Source of the DNA: Pedococcus bigeumensis
GTDB taxonomy: Bacteria > Actinomycetota > Actinomycetes > Actinomycetales > Dermatophilaceae
Length of the DNA: 64,000 nt
Assembly: GCF_006438965.1 (NCBI RefSeq)
Contig: NZ_RCZM01000008.1
Coordinates: forward strand, 32,400-96,399
Reading direction: 5' to 3'
Part shown: positions 1-7,819 of the stretch, in pieces
Layout of the letters: the number at the start of each line of letters is the position of its first letter
Position numbering within the stretch: the stretch's first letter is position 1
The notes under the pieces: model-generated
Databases searched by the model: none
What the model saw: only the letters and a program-made list of their open reading frames with translations
Told to the model about the DNA's origin: nothing
Translations under genes and position numbers: made by a program

Positions 1-24
1 TCCGGCACACGCGGGCACGCACGT

Positions 25-68
25 CGGAAGGGCCTCCGACGGCGTTCCGCTGGTCAGAGGCCCTTCCG
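25..68. terminator. Perfect 12-bp inverted repeat (possible terminator)
   Basis: CGGAAGGGCCTC (25-36) is repeated as its exact reverse complement at 57-68 with a 20-nt loop. It lies in the ancestral chromosome left of the transposon. No T-run follows on either strand, so a rho-independent role is only inferred. It could end a gene lying to the left of the window. Confidence 0.45.
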
Positions 69-99
69 ATGGTGGGCGATCCTGGGTTTGAATCAGTGC

Positions 100-252
100 T
101 CCGACACCGACTGGCGCCGCGGCCAAGGACCCGAGGTGGCCGGCCCGATCGGTGCCATCCTGCTCCTGCGCACCGGCCGGACAGCCGCTCTAGAACAACT
201 CGCCGGCGAGGGGGCGGACGCCCTTCGGTTCACCGAGACCCGAACCGCGTAG
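100..252 (+). pseudogene. C-terminal remnant of a mycothiol-dependent maleylpyruvate isomerase-type protein
   Basis: The frame ending with TAG at 250-252 reads ...GPEVAGPIGAILLLRTGRTAALEQL..., which resembles the C-terminal 'GP..LLLLLTGR.AALd.L.G.G' segment of the maleylpyruvate isomerase/TIGR03083 family of mycothiol-dependent enzymes. The frame stays open to base 1, but the residues before about position 100 do not look like the family. This is probably a 3' fragment joined to unrelated sequence. It is a recognition by eye only, and the identity is uncertain. Confidence 0.35.
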
Positions 253-381
253 ATGGACGGCACCGACGCTCACGCATGGCAAGGGTCGGACTTCTCCCCT
301 GGACACCGGCCCGTCATGCCGATCAACTCGCGTCCTATTGCCTAAGGGCTACAGATCTGCTCATCACAGAAGGCGCATGCT

Positions 382-440
382 CCAATCAACGACGGTGGGC
401 CCGGAGCGAAGATCGCTCCAGGCCCACCTTCGTTGATTGG
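382..440 (-). terminator. Orphaned nrdJ terminator hairpin
   Basis: A 28-bp stem with two mismatches (arms 382-409 and 413-440) and a 3-nt loop AGA; the outer arm begins CCAATCAACGA. If the transposon (451-19919) and one TCAGC copy are removed, this hairpin starts only 5 bp after the nrdJ stop codon. That is the expected place for the nrdJ terminator. Today it is separated from nrdJ by 19.5 kb and acts, if at all, on transcripts leaving the left end of the element. No clear T-run follows. Confidence 0.75.
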
Positions 441-445
441 CTAGA

Positions 446-450
446 TCAGC
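446..450. repeat. Target-site duplication, left copy (TCAGC)
   Basis: TCAGC lies immediately outside the left terminal TG of the element. The same five bases flank the right terminal CA at 19920-19924. Five-base duplications are typical of the Tn7/Tn5053/Mu transposase group. The shared stretch is ATCAGCTG on both sides because the flanking A and TG match by chance or by terminal sequence. Confidence 0.9.
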
Positions 451-527
451 TGTCGAGTTGTGTCGAGCGACGGGCCGAGTTGCGCTGCGACACTCGTTAT
501 CGTTTTATCATTGCGTTATCGTTATCA
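451..527 (+). repeat. Transposon left end: terminal and subterminal repeats
   Basis: CGAGTTGTGTCGAGCGAC starts at 454 and CGAGTTGCGCTGCGACAC at 476, 22 bp apart; these are probable transposase-binding repeats. Inside them lie CGTTATCG at 495-502 and 514-521, and CGTTATCA at 520-527, ending at the start codon of the first gene. The right end has the same two repeat classes in inverted orientation. The TTATCG boxes may be operators for the adjacent DNA-binding protein or part of the transposase array; the sequence alone does not say which. Confidence 0.8.
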
Positions 528-528
528 C

Positions 529-864
529 ATGAGCACTCGCCCACCCAGCAACCGGGCGGTCGCCCAACTCGCGGAGGACGTCGGCCGAGCGCTCTTGCGT
601 TTCGCGGACACGCTACGCGAAGACGCAGCCGTGCCCACGACGACCCGCCGGCCGGAGGGACGGGCGCGTGGCCAGTTGCAGGAGCGCGTACTCGGGTTGA
701 AGAACCTGACAAGCGAGCACGGACTGGCTGCAAGCGAAGTGGCGCAGCAGCTGGCCGTTCCGCAGTCGAACGCGACTCGCGCCCTAAACACGCTCGCCGA
801 GCGCGGCGATCTTGTCGTCGTGCCGGGTGAGCGACCATCAAGATGGCGCGCGACCGGGCCGTAG
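529..864 (+). CDS. Small winged-helix DNA-binding protein at the left end
   Basis: A 111-residue protein. The segment from about residue 56 (LTSEHGLAASEVAQQLAVPQ...) has the helix-turn-helix pattern of MarR/DprA-type winged helices, followed by a short wing and a basic C-terminus. The start ATG at 529 directly follows the CGTTATCG repeats of the transposon end and has no good Shine-Dalgarno, so the mRNA may be leaderless. Position suggests a regulator that binds the end repeats, or a product controlled from the end. That role is inferred, and no precise family is recognised. Confidence 0.6.
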   Translation: MSTRPPSNRAVAQLAEDVGRALLRFADTLREDAAVPTTTRRPEGRARGQLQERVLGLKNLTSEHGLAASEVAQQLAVPQSNATRALNTLAERGDLVVVPGERPSRWRATGP

Positions 865-1242
865 GTGCTCGTGCATGACCACCCGCGACCGGTCGCCGGA
901 CATGTCGACCGTGCTGTGCGGCTGCATGACCTGCCGGTGGTGGTGGTGGAGCGAGTAGCAACGCGTCCCTCTGGCGCGCCTTCTGCACTCCGGCTCGGCA
1001 GCCGCCAGGAGCTGCCCACCGACCCGCGTCACGCACGGCCGCGCTGGAGACGCGCCCTAGCACGCTGAGCAGCGTACGGCGCCCGCCTTTACAGACGTGA
1101 CCCGCAGGGTTCCCACGGCCAGTGCTGCTGCGGGTAACCGCCCACCGATCTCGAACCCCGTTACTACGTTCATCGGGTCCCGGCACCGCCTGGGCGGTCG
1201 CAATTCCACGTCTCGGCCCGTTGCCGATTCGTCGCTGGACGG
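865..1242. other. Intergenic stretch, no gene recognised
   Basis: 378 bp between the small winged-helix gene and the LuxR-type regulator. Only short overlapping frames without family resemblance are present, and no clear hairpin is visible. It probably holds the promoter of the downstream regulator or decayed sequence. Confidence 0.5.
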
Positions 1243-4212
1243 ATGGGACCCGGCGGCGCAACACTTGGGGACCAATGGGTGAGGGGTCGGGAGCACCGGG
1301 AGGCGTCGATTACCCAGAGTAAAGGTGGGGACAGTCCAGCGGCTGCCTCCGTGTCGGGCCTCCGGAAACCGCCATCGGATGCTGGCGCGCAGCCGCAGAG
1401 TCCTGAATCGGCTCGGACCCTCGTCGGGCGACCTGGCGAGCTGGAAACGCTGTGGAGCTTCCTCGCCGACGCCGCGAACAGAGCTGGGTCCCTGCTGATC
1501 TCGGGCGAACCCGGGGTCGGCAAGACCGCCCTGCTCGGGGCCGCCGCGGCGCGCGCCGAGGACCTGGGTTACCAAGTGGTGCGCGCCGGCGGCGCCGAGT
1601 TCGAGGTCGACGTCAGCTTCGCCACCCTCAACCAGATCCTGGGTCCGTTCTTGGGGATGATGCCGCAGCTCGAGCCGGAGCACTGGGAGGCCCTTGGCGC
1701 GGTGATCTCGTTGGGAGGTGGCCGCGTCACCGACCCGCCGCGGGTCGCTACCGCCACCCTCGCGTTGCTCCGGCAGGCGGCCGCGAATAGACCTCTCTTG
1801 CTGGTGGTCGACGACCTCCCGTGGCTGGACAAGGCCAGCGCCCGCGTGCTGGCGTTCGTGGGCAGGCGTGTGACAGGCAGCCCGATCGCGTTCGTTGGTG
1901 CCGCGCGCACCGGTGAGGCAGGCTTTTTCGAGGAAGGTGACTTCCCGCGTCTCATGGTGCCCCCGCTGCAGGATGCTGCGGCTGATGCTTTGCTCCAACG
2001 GACCTTTCCCGCGCTTCCCGGCCGAGTGCGTCAGCGAATCCTCGACGAAGCTCGTGGTAACCCGCTGGCGCTGCTGGAACTGCCGGCGGCTTTGGGCGAC
2101 CTGCGGCAACCTCACTCGTACACGCACCCGGACGTGTTGCCGGTCACCGAGCGTCTCCAAGCCGTGTTCGCCGCACGTGTCGCTTCGCTGCCTCCCGAGT
2201 CCTCAGAGCTCCTTCTGCTCGCGGCCCTCGAGGGAATCGGCGACCTGCGAGTCCTCACCGAAGCGGACTCGCAGCAAGAGGGCCAGGACAGCCTGGAGGC
2301 GCTGGGGCCGGCCGAACGCGCTCGCCTGGTGTTCGTCGACCCGACGACCCGGCGCCTGCAGTTCCGACATCCCCTGACCAGGTCCGCGGTCGTGGGACTA
2401 GCCACTGACGGTGAGCGGCGCCGTGCTCACACCATCTTGGCGAGCCGCTTGGCGGACAACCCTGAGCGGCGGGCCTGGCACTTGGCTGCGGCCGCTCTTG
2501 GAGCTGACGAGATGGTTGCCGCGCTCCTTGAGGAGGTCGCCCAGCAGGCGGCCGACCGAGGGGACCCGGTCGGAGCGGTGGCGGCCTTCGTCCGAGCCGC
2601 CGACCTGAGCCCGGCGCGCACCAACAAGTTCAGGCGCATGGCCCGTGCTGCCTACCTTGGGGCGAACGTCACCGGCGACCTGGGGATGGCGCCGCAGCTT
2701 CTGGACGAGAGCGCTCTTGAGCAAGACCCCGATGCGTCCTTGATGATGACCCTGGCGGCGGCGGCCCAGCTCCTCAATCAGGACGGGGCCTTGGATACCA
2801 CCTACCGGTTGTTGGTCAACGCCATCGACATGCACATCGGCCCATTCCGCGCGGACGACGTCATCCTCGGTGAAGTGCTGCACACGCTGCTGTTGGTCTG
2901 CTACTTCGGTGGACGTCCCGAGCTGTGGGAACCGTTCGACATTGCGATGGCGCGCCTGGACCCCGAACCACCTCTGGACCTGCGTTTGGTCAGCGGCACG
3001 CTGCGAGACCCCGCACGGACTGCGGAGTCGGTGCTGGACGACCTCGACACGGCAATCGCCAAGCTGAACCAGCAGCAGGACCCAGCCCACATCCGGCGCG
3101 TCGGTATCGCCGCCGTGTTCGTCGACCGGGTGGGAGGCTGCCGCCAGGCGTTGTGGCGGGTCGTTGAGGACGGCCGCGCCGGAGGGGCCATCACCTCCTC
3201 CATCGACGCGCTGTTCCTGCTCGGCAACGACGACTACCTGGTCGGCGCCTGGGACGAGGTGGACGAGGTCACCTCCGAAGGACTGCGCCTGTGCGAGGAG
3301 CTCGGCTACCGGATGCTGGAGTGGCCCGGACGGTTCCTGCGGGCCTTGGTGGCGGCCGCACGCGGAGACGACGCGACGGTTCAGTCGATGACCGAGCGCA
3401 TGGCGGCGTGGGCGTTCCCGCGCCGCGTGGGCTCCGTTCAGGGCTACCTCGCCCAAGTCGCCTGCCAGGTCGCCCTGGCGCGCGGGGACTACGACGCCGC
3501 GTACCGGCACGCCTGCAGTGTCAGCCCCGCCGGGGAACTGGCGTCGCACTCGACCCTTCCACTCTGGCTGATCCTCGACTTGACCGAGGCCGCGGTCCGG
3601 TCCGGCCGCTCAGCCGAAGCTGCTGCTCACGTCGCTGCCGTCAACCAGGCCGGGGTGCGGCGGCTGTCGCCGCGCTTGAACCTCGTGACGCTCGGAGCCG
3701 CCGCCTTGGCAGCACCCGTGCAGGAAGCCACGGTCCGGTTCGATACGGCATTGGCTGCGCCTGACGCGCAGCTGTTCCCGTTCGAGCTGGCCCGCATCCA
3801 ACTGGCCTACGGCGAGCATCTGCGACGCACCGCTCACGCCTCCGCAGCCAGAACCCAGCTCACTCAGGCCAAGGACATCTTCGACCGGCTGCGGGCGCGG
3901 CCATGGGCCGACCGGGCAGCGCGAGAGCTCAGGGCCACCGGCAAGGCCCAACTCCCTCCACAGGGAACACCTCCCCTTGCGCAGGGCGTTTCCGCGACCA
4001 CTTTGACCCCACAGCAGCGGCAGGTCGCGGAGCTGGCGGCGTCCGGACTGACCAACAAGCAGATCGGGGAGCGCCTGTTTCTGTCGCCGCGCACGGTGGC
4101 GACCCACCTGTACGAGATCTTCCCAAGGCTTGGCATCACCTCCAGGGCCGCTCTGCGTGACGCCCTCGCCTCCGACGACGCGGTCACTAAGGACGGGGAC
4201 GGGCGGTCGTGA
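1243..4212 (+). CDS. LAL-type LuxR family transcriptional regulator with AAA/NACHT-like ATPase
   Basis: A 989-residue protein. It has an ATPase module beginning LVGRPGELETL (about residue 61), Walker A GEPGVGKT (about 88-95) and a Walker B-like LLVVDDLPWLD, then a long helical repeat region. A C-terminal LuxR helix-turn-helix follows (LTPQQRQVAELAASGLTNKQ..., about 920-980). LAL regulators (MalT-like) are large ATP-dependent activators. The 60 residues before the ATPase are not conserved-looking, so the true start may be later (in-frame GTG codons occur at 1279 and 1351). It lies directly upstream of two alpha/beta hydrolase genes in the same direction and is their likely regulator, as cargo of the transposon. 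Confidence 0.85.
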   Translation: MGPGGATLGDQWVRGREHREASITQSKGGDSPAAASVSGLRKPPSDAGAQPQSPESARTLVGRPGELETLWSFLADAANRAGSLLISGEPGVGKTALLGAAAARAEDLGYQVVRAGGAEFEVDVSFATLNQILGPFLGMMPQLEPEHWEALGAVISLGGGRVTDPPRVATATLALLRQAAANRPLLLVVDDLPWLDKASARVLAFVGRRVTGSPIAFVGAARTGEAGFFEEGDFPRLMVPPLQDAAADALLQRTFPALPGRVRQRILDEARGNPLALLELPAALGDLRQPHSYTHPDVLPVTERLQAVFAARVASLPPESSELLLLAALEGIGDLRVLTEADSQQEGQDSLEALGPAERARLVFVDPTTRRLQFRHPLTRSAVVGLATDGERRRAHTILASRLADNPERRAWHLAAAALGADEMVAALLEEVAQQAADRGDPVGAVAAFVRAADLSPARTNKFRRMARAAYLGANVTGDLGMAPQLLDESALEQDPDASLMMTLAAAAQLLNQDGALDTTYRLLVNAIDMHIGPFRADDVILGEVLHTLLLVCYFGGRPELWEPFDIAMARLDPEPPLDLRLVSGTLRDPARTAESVLDDLDTAIAKLNQQQDPAHIRRVGIAAVFVDRVGGCRQALWRVVEDGRAGGAITSSIDALFLLGNDDYLVGAWDEVDEVTSEGLRLCEELGYRMLEWPGRFLRALVAAARGDDATVQSMTERMAAWAFPRRVGSVQGYLAQVACQVALARGDYDAAYRHACSVSPAGELASHSTLPLWLILDLTEAAVRSGRSAEAAAHVAAVNQAGVRRLSPRLNLVTLGAAALAAPVQEATVRFDTALAAPDAQLFPFELARIQLAYGEHLRRTAHASAARTQLTQAKDIFDRLRARPWADRAARELRATGKAQLPPQGTPPLAQGVSATTLTPQQRQVAELAASGLTNKQIGERLFLSPRTVATHLYEIFPRLGITSRAALRDALASDDAVTKDGDGRS

Positions 4213-4426
4213 CGACCCTTCTGCGTCCAGCGAACTGAAGCTGCCCAAGCCGGTGGGTACCGGTGGTCCATGCCCGATGAGCGCAGACGAGCCGCGTAGT
4301 CGGTTGAGCCGCGGCTGCCTGACCAGTTGACTGACCGGCCCCAAGCCCAGTCATCTGACGCACGCGGCGTCACGCCGATTGCTCCTAGCGTCGAGGAACC
4401 CTCATCCCCCTCACCAGGAGACCATC

Positions 4427-5125
4427 ATGAGCACCAAGAGCCCGACCATCGCGCTGGTCCACGGAGGTTTCGTGGACGGTTCCGGCTGGCAAGCCGTCCA
4501 CGACCTGCTGCGCACTGATGGTTACAACGTTGCCGTCGTCCAGAACCCGACCCTGTCGCTGGAGGGCGACGTGGCCGCCACTCACCACGTGCTCGACGAC
4601 TACGACGGTCCCGTCGTACTGGTCGGCCACTCCTACGGTGGTGCGGTCATCACCGAGGCCGGCACCCATCCGCAGGTGGAGGCACTGGTCTACGTCACGG
4701 CGTTTGCCCCGGACCAGGGCGAGTCCGTCCAGACCCTTATCGCCGACCCGCCGCCCGGCGCGCCGGTGCCGCCGATCCTGCCGCCCCGCAACGGCTTCCT
4801 CGCACTGGATAGGGAGAAGTTCGCTGACTCCTTCGCCGGGGACTTGAAGCCGGACCAGGCGACGTTCATGGCCAACTCTCAGGTGCCCTGGGGTCTTGAG
4901 GCCCTCGGTGGGGTGGTCAGCACCGCGGCGTGGCGGTCCAAGCCGAGCTGGTACCTGGTCGCGACCGACGACCGGATGATTCCGCCGCCCGCCCAGCGCG
5001 CAATGGCCGAGCGCGCCGGCGCCCAGGTCGTCGAGGTGCCCGGCAGCCACTCGGTCTACCTTTCGCAGCCCCAGGCCGTCGTCGACCTCATCCGCACCGC
5101 AGCCGAGTCCCTCACCCGCGCCTGA
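4427..5125 (+). CDS. Alpha/beta hydrolase (cytoplasmic esterase-like)
   Basis: A 232-residue alpha/beta hydrolase of the short 'VHGGFVDGSGW' type. It has an oxyanion HGG near residue 12, nucleophile elbow GHSYGG with Ser69, an acid in ATDDRMIPP, and a catalytic His near the C-terminus in PGSHSVYL. AGGAG at 4416-4420 precedes the ATG by 6 bases. No signal peptide is seen. The next gene encodes a paralogue with an export signal, so a substrate may be processed on both sides of the membrane. The substrate is unknown; family members include small-ester and pyrethroid-type hydrolases. Confidence 0.85.
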   Translation: MSTKSPTIALVHGGFVDGSGWQAVHDLLRTDGYNVAVVQNPTLSLEGDVAATHHVLDDYDGPVVLVGHSYGGAVITEAGTHPQVEALVYVTAFAPDQGESVQTLIADPPPGAPVPPILPPRNGFLALDREKFADSFAGDLKPDQATFMANSQVPWGLEALGGVVSTAAWRSKPSWYLVATDDRMIPPPAQRAMAERAGAQVVEVPGSHSVYLSQPQAVVDLIRTAAESLTRA

Positions 5126-5299
5126 CCCCCGGACCACCCCAGGCCACAACGGACAGGCGTACAAAACGCGCTGCCCAACCGGACGCGGACACAAGTCGGC
5201 CCGCCCGTCAGAGGCCCCCGCTGCGAGCCCGCCTCTCATCCTGCGACGCACGGCGCCGCCAACCAGCTCAACAAAGTCCAACGAAATCAGGAGATCACC

Positions 5300-6151
5300 A
5301 TGGGTACCAACGATGTTTCCCGCCGCCAGGCGTTGGTGGCGGGCGCGGCTTTGGCCGGGTCCGCTGCACTGACCGCCACCGCCTTCGGTGCCGGACCCGC
5401 CGCCGCTGCCACTGCTCACAGCTCCAGCGGGACAAGGGTCAAGCCGACCATCGTGTTGGTGCACGGTGGCTACGCCGACTCCTCCTGCTGGAACAACGTC
5501 ATCGCCCAACTGCAGGGCGCGGGCTACACGGCCATCTGCGGGTCGAACCCGCTGCGGGGCATCCCCACCGACGCCCCGTACATCGGAAGCCTGCTGGACT
5601 CCATCGCAGGGCCGGTCGTGCTCGTGGGGCACTCCATGGGTGGCACGGTCATCACCAACGCCGCCGCCGGCAAGGCCAACGTCAAGGCGCTGGTGTACAT
5701 CGCCGCGTTCGTGCCCGACGTGGGCGAGACCCAAGGTGAGCTCATCACGAAGTTCCCCGGCAGCGAAGTGGGACCGGTCAGCGTTCCCGTGCCCTACACC
5801 AAGGCTGACGGGACCACCGGAATCGACCTGTACCTGGGCAAGAACGGGCAGGCCGCGTTCGCTGCGGACATCTCCACGTCGGCGTTCCAGGTGCTGCAGG
5901 CCACCCAACGGCCGTTCGACGCCGACTCCTTCATCTTCCCGACCACCGCCGCCGCGTGGAAGACCATCCCCACCTGGGCCCTGGTCGCCGGCCGTGACAA
6001 GGCCATCCCACCGGCGACCGAGCGGTTCATGTACACCCGGGCGAACGCACGCAAGGTCGTCGAGCTGCCAACGTCGTCCCACGTCGCCATGCTCAGCCAC
6101 CCCAGGGCCGTCGCCGACCTCATCCAGGACGCCGCCAAGGCAACCAGCTGA
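5300..6151 (+). CDS. Alpha/beta hydrolase with Tat signal peptide
   Basis: A 283-residue protein. The N-terminus has a twin-arginine motif (SRRQALVAG) followed by a hydrophobic Ala-rich stretch ending near AAAATA, so it is probably exported by the Tat pathway. The mature part parallels the upstream hydrolase: VHGGYADSSCW, nucleophile elbow GHSMGG, acid in AGRDKAIPP and His in SSHVAML. AGGAG lies at 5289-5293. The pair with an LAL regulator looks like a transcriptional unit carried as transposon cargo. Confidence 0.85.
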   Translation: MGTNDVSRRQALVAGAALAGSAALTATAFGAGPAAAATAHSSSGTRVKPTIVLVHGGYADSSCWNNVIAQLQGAGYTAICGSNPLRGIPTDAPYIGSLLDSIAGPVVLVGHSMGGTVITNAAAGKANVKALVYIAAFVPDVGETQGELITKFPGSEVGPVSVPVPYTKADGTTGIDLYLGKNGQAAFAADISTSAFQVLQATQRPFDADSFIFPTTAAAWKTIPTWALVAGRDKAIPPATERFMYTRANARKVVELPTSSHVAMLSHPRAVADLIQDAAKATS

Positions 6152-6382
6152 GCAGCCGCCCGGCGCCACTTCACCGCACAGCCCCGGCCCGCCCAGCACG
6201 GGCCGGGGCACCGTGCACCCACCGCGCCTGCTCGTGCTAGCCCCAGCGCCGCAACCGCCCGCCTTGCCTGTACGTCGCACCTGAGCGGTGCCCGGCTGTC
6301 GCGAGGTCCACTAGCGTCGCGCCATGCAGGTGACCTTGGCCCCGCACCGGGCGCGCCAGCAGCACCCGGACCGGGTAGCGAC

Positions 6383-6622
6383 GTGTTCGGCTCGCGCCGC
6401 CGCACGTACGCCGATTGCTACGACCGAGCGGGCCGGGCAGCCGCAGCGCTCACGGTGCTCGGCGTCCAGACCTGCGACCACGTGGGAATCCTGGCGCTGA
6501 ACTGCGACCGGGGTACTACGAGGCACTGTTCGACATCCGGTGGCTGGCGCTGTGGTCGCCCCGTTCCTATCTCGGGCGCGGGCAAGCTGCTGAAACGCAC
6601 CCCGCGCGAGCCGTACTCGTGA
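6383..6622 (+). pseudogene. Relic of an AMP-dependent acyl-CoA ligase
   Basis: The frame from 6383 begins like the N-terminal part of acyl-CoA ligases (RTYADCYDRAGRAAAALTVLG...DHVGILALNCDR). A neighbouring frame continues with YYEALFDIRW, and the first frame then resumes with GKLLKRTPREPY, the C-terminal signature of the same family (GK.LKR.LR.PY). The gene has therefore lost its whole core by internal deletion and suffered frameshifts. It is non-functional debris within the cargo region. Confidence 0.7.
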
Positions 6623-6888
6623 GGAACCTCAAGACGTCTGACCCCGCTCGGCCGACCTGCGCCCATCAACTCCCGCCAGCCAGCCAGAGCTGCCTTCGCT
6701 CAGCAGCGACCTCAGCACCACCGCAAGCACCGCCAGAACACTCGATGCCACGGCGCCGCGGACCAACCACTGCACCTGCGGGTCCCCGACGTGCGCCCGC
6801 CTGGACTGACCGTGAACGATGGCCATGAAAGCGAGTATGCGCACCGTTTCCGGCCGGCCGAAAGGCCCACCGACAACGGTGCCGGTGC

Positions 6889-7533
6889 TCAGCGCTGGTG
6901 GGCGGGTTTGGGTAGATGCCGGGGGCGGGGCGAGAGCAGGTGCGCCATCACGTCTGCGCGTGTCACCAGCACACTGACCTGCTCACAGGCCGTGTTCGAT
7001 GAGGTGCCGCGAAGGCTGACCGCGGCGAGGTCGGTGCCGTGGTCCAGGAGCTTCGCGAGAGTTCTCGCCTTCGCCTTGTTCACGTACGCGGCCACCGCGG
7101 CACCGTCTGCGTCGGCTGTGATGGCGACCGCGAACGGGTCGTGCGAGTTGTTCGGTTCACGCTTGAGCTGGACTGCGGTGCCCGGGGAGAAGTTACCGCG
7201 TCGGCAGGCCGTCTTGTGGTAACTCTCGCCGCGCAGGTTGGACACGTAGATGCCAGCCGGGGCGAGCCGGCGGTCAGTTGGCCCCATGAGCAGACCCGTC
7301 GCGTCCTCGCACAGACGCAGGACATGTTCACCGCCGGAGTGGTAGCGGATGAGGTGCAGCAGCGGCATGCCCCCGTCAGGGTCCACGAAACGGTCCCGGT
7401 TCCCGTCCACCGGCACGTACCAGCGGTCCTGCCCCGTGAGTGGCACGGACCGCGTAGCCGTAGCGACCACGGTGTCCTGCGCATTGGCCACCGGCTCGGA
7501 CGCTCGCCCGCCAAACAAGTCTCCCCACCCCAT
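6889..7533 (-). CDS. HIRAN domain protein
   Basis: A 214-residue protein. The C-terminal half carries HIRAN features: VSNLRGESYHKTA, then PGTAVQLKREPNNSHDPFAVAI, then AAYVNKAKARTLAKLLDHG. HIRAN domains bind DNA ends or stalled forks and occur in helicases and stand-alone bacterial proteins. The ATG at 7533 (MGWGDLFGG) is preferred over an upstream TTG at 7590, but no clear Shine-Dalgarno decides it. It is divergent from the DUF4041/GIY-YIG gene, sharing a 290-bp promoter region. A joint DNA-processing or defence role is inferred from context only. Confidence 0.75.
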   Translation of the reverse strand: MGWGDLFGGRASEPVANAQDTVVATATRSVPLTGQDRWYVPVDGNRDRFVDPDGGMPLLHLIRYHSGGEHVLRLCEDATGLLMGPTDRRLAPAGIYVSNLRGESYHKTACRRGNFSPGTAVQLKREPNNSHDPFAVAITADADGAAVAAYVNKAKARTLAKLLDHGTDLAAVSLRGTSSNTACEQVSVLVTRADVMAHLLSPRPRHLPKPAHQR

Positions 7534-7819
7534 GACTCGAACGTACCCAGCGGCGGGGGTCAGGTCAGACGAATGGGAAATGTGGGGCAATCCGGCAGCA
7601 GCCTGTGTGTCCCGACGCGTCGCTGCTCAATGTTGCTACGACTTGTTGCAACATTTGCCTTGGCCGATGCACAGCGTCGGCTGCGGCTCCTCCGGTTGCG
7701 AAACCGGTAGCCGAAATCGGGGCATTCCACCGCGCGCGATGCCTGGGACGTGGCAGGGTCGGAGGGGTCCACCGGGCAGCACGGCTTCCCGCTGGCACCC
7801 GGACACTGGAGGGGGTCTG

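Noticed and set aside
4385..6280. 631-codon minus-strand open frame across both hydrolase genes
   Set aside because: It is antisense to two genes with clear motifs and Shine-Dalgarno sites; its translation is low-complexity and family-less. Long antisense frames are expected at this GC content.
6629..6844. 71-codon minus-strand frame with one hydrophobic segment
   Set aside because: It might encode a small membrane protein, but there is no Shine-Dalgarno, homology or context support.
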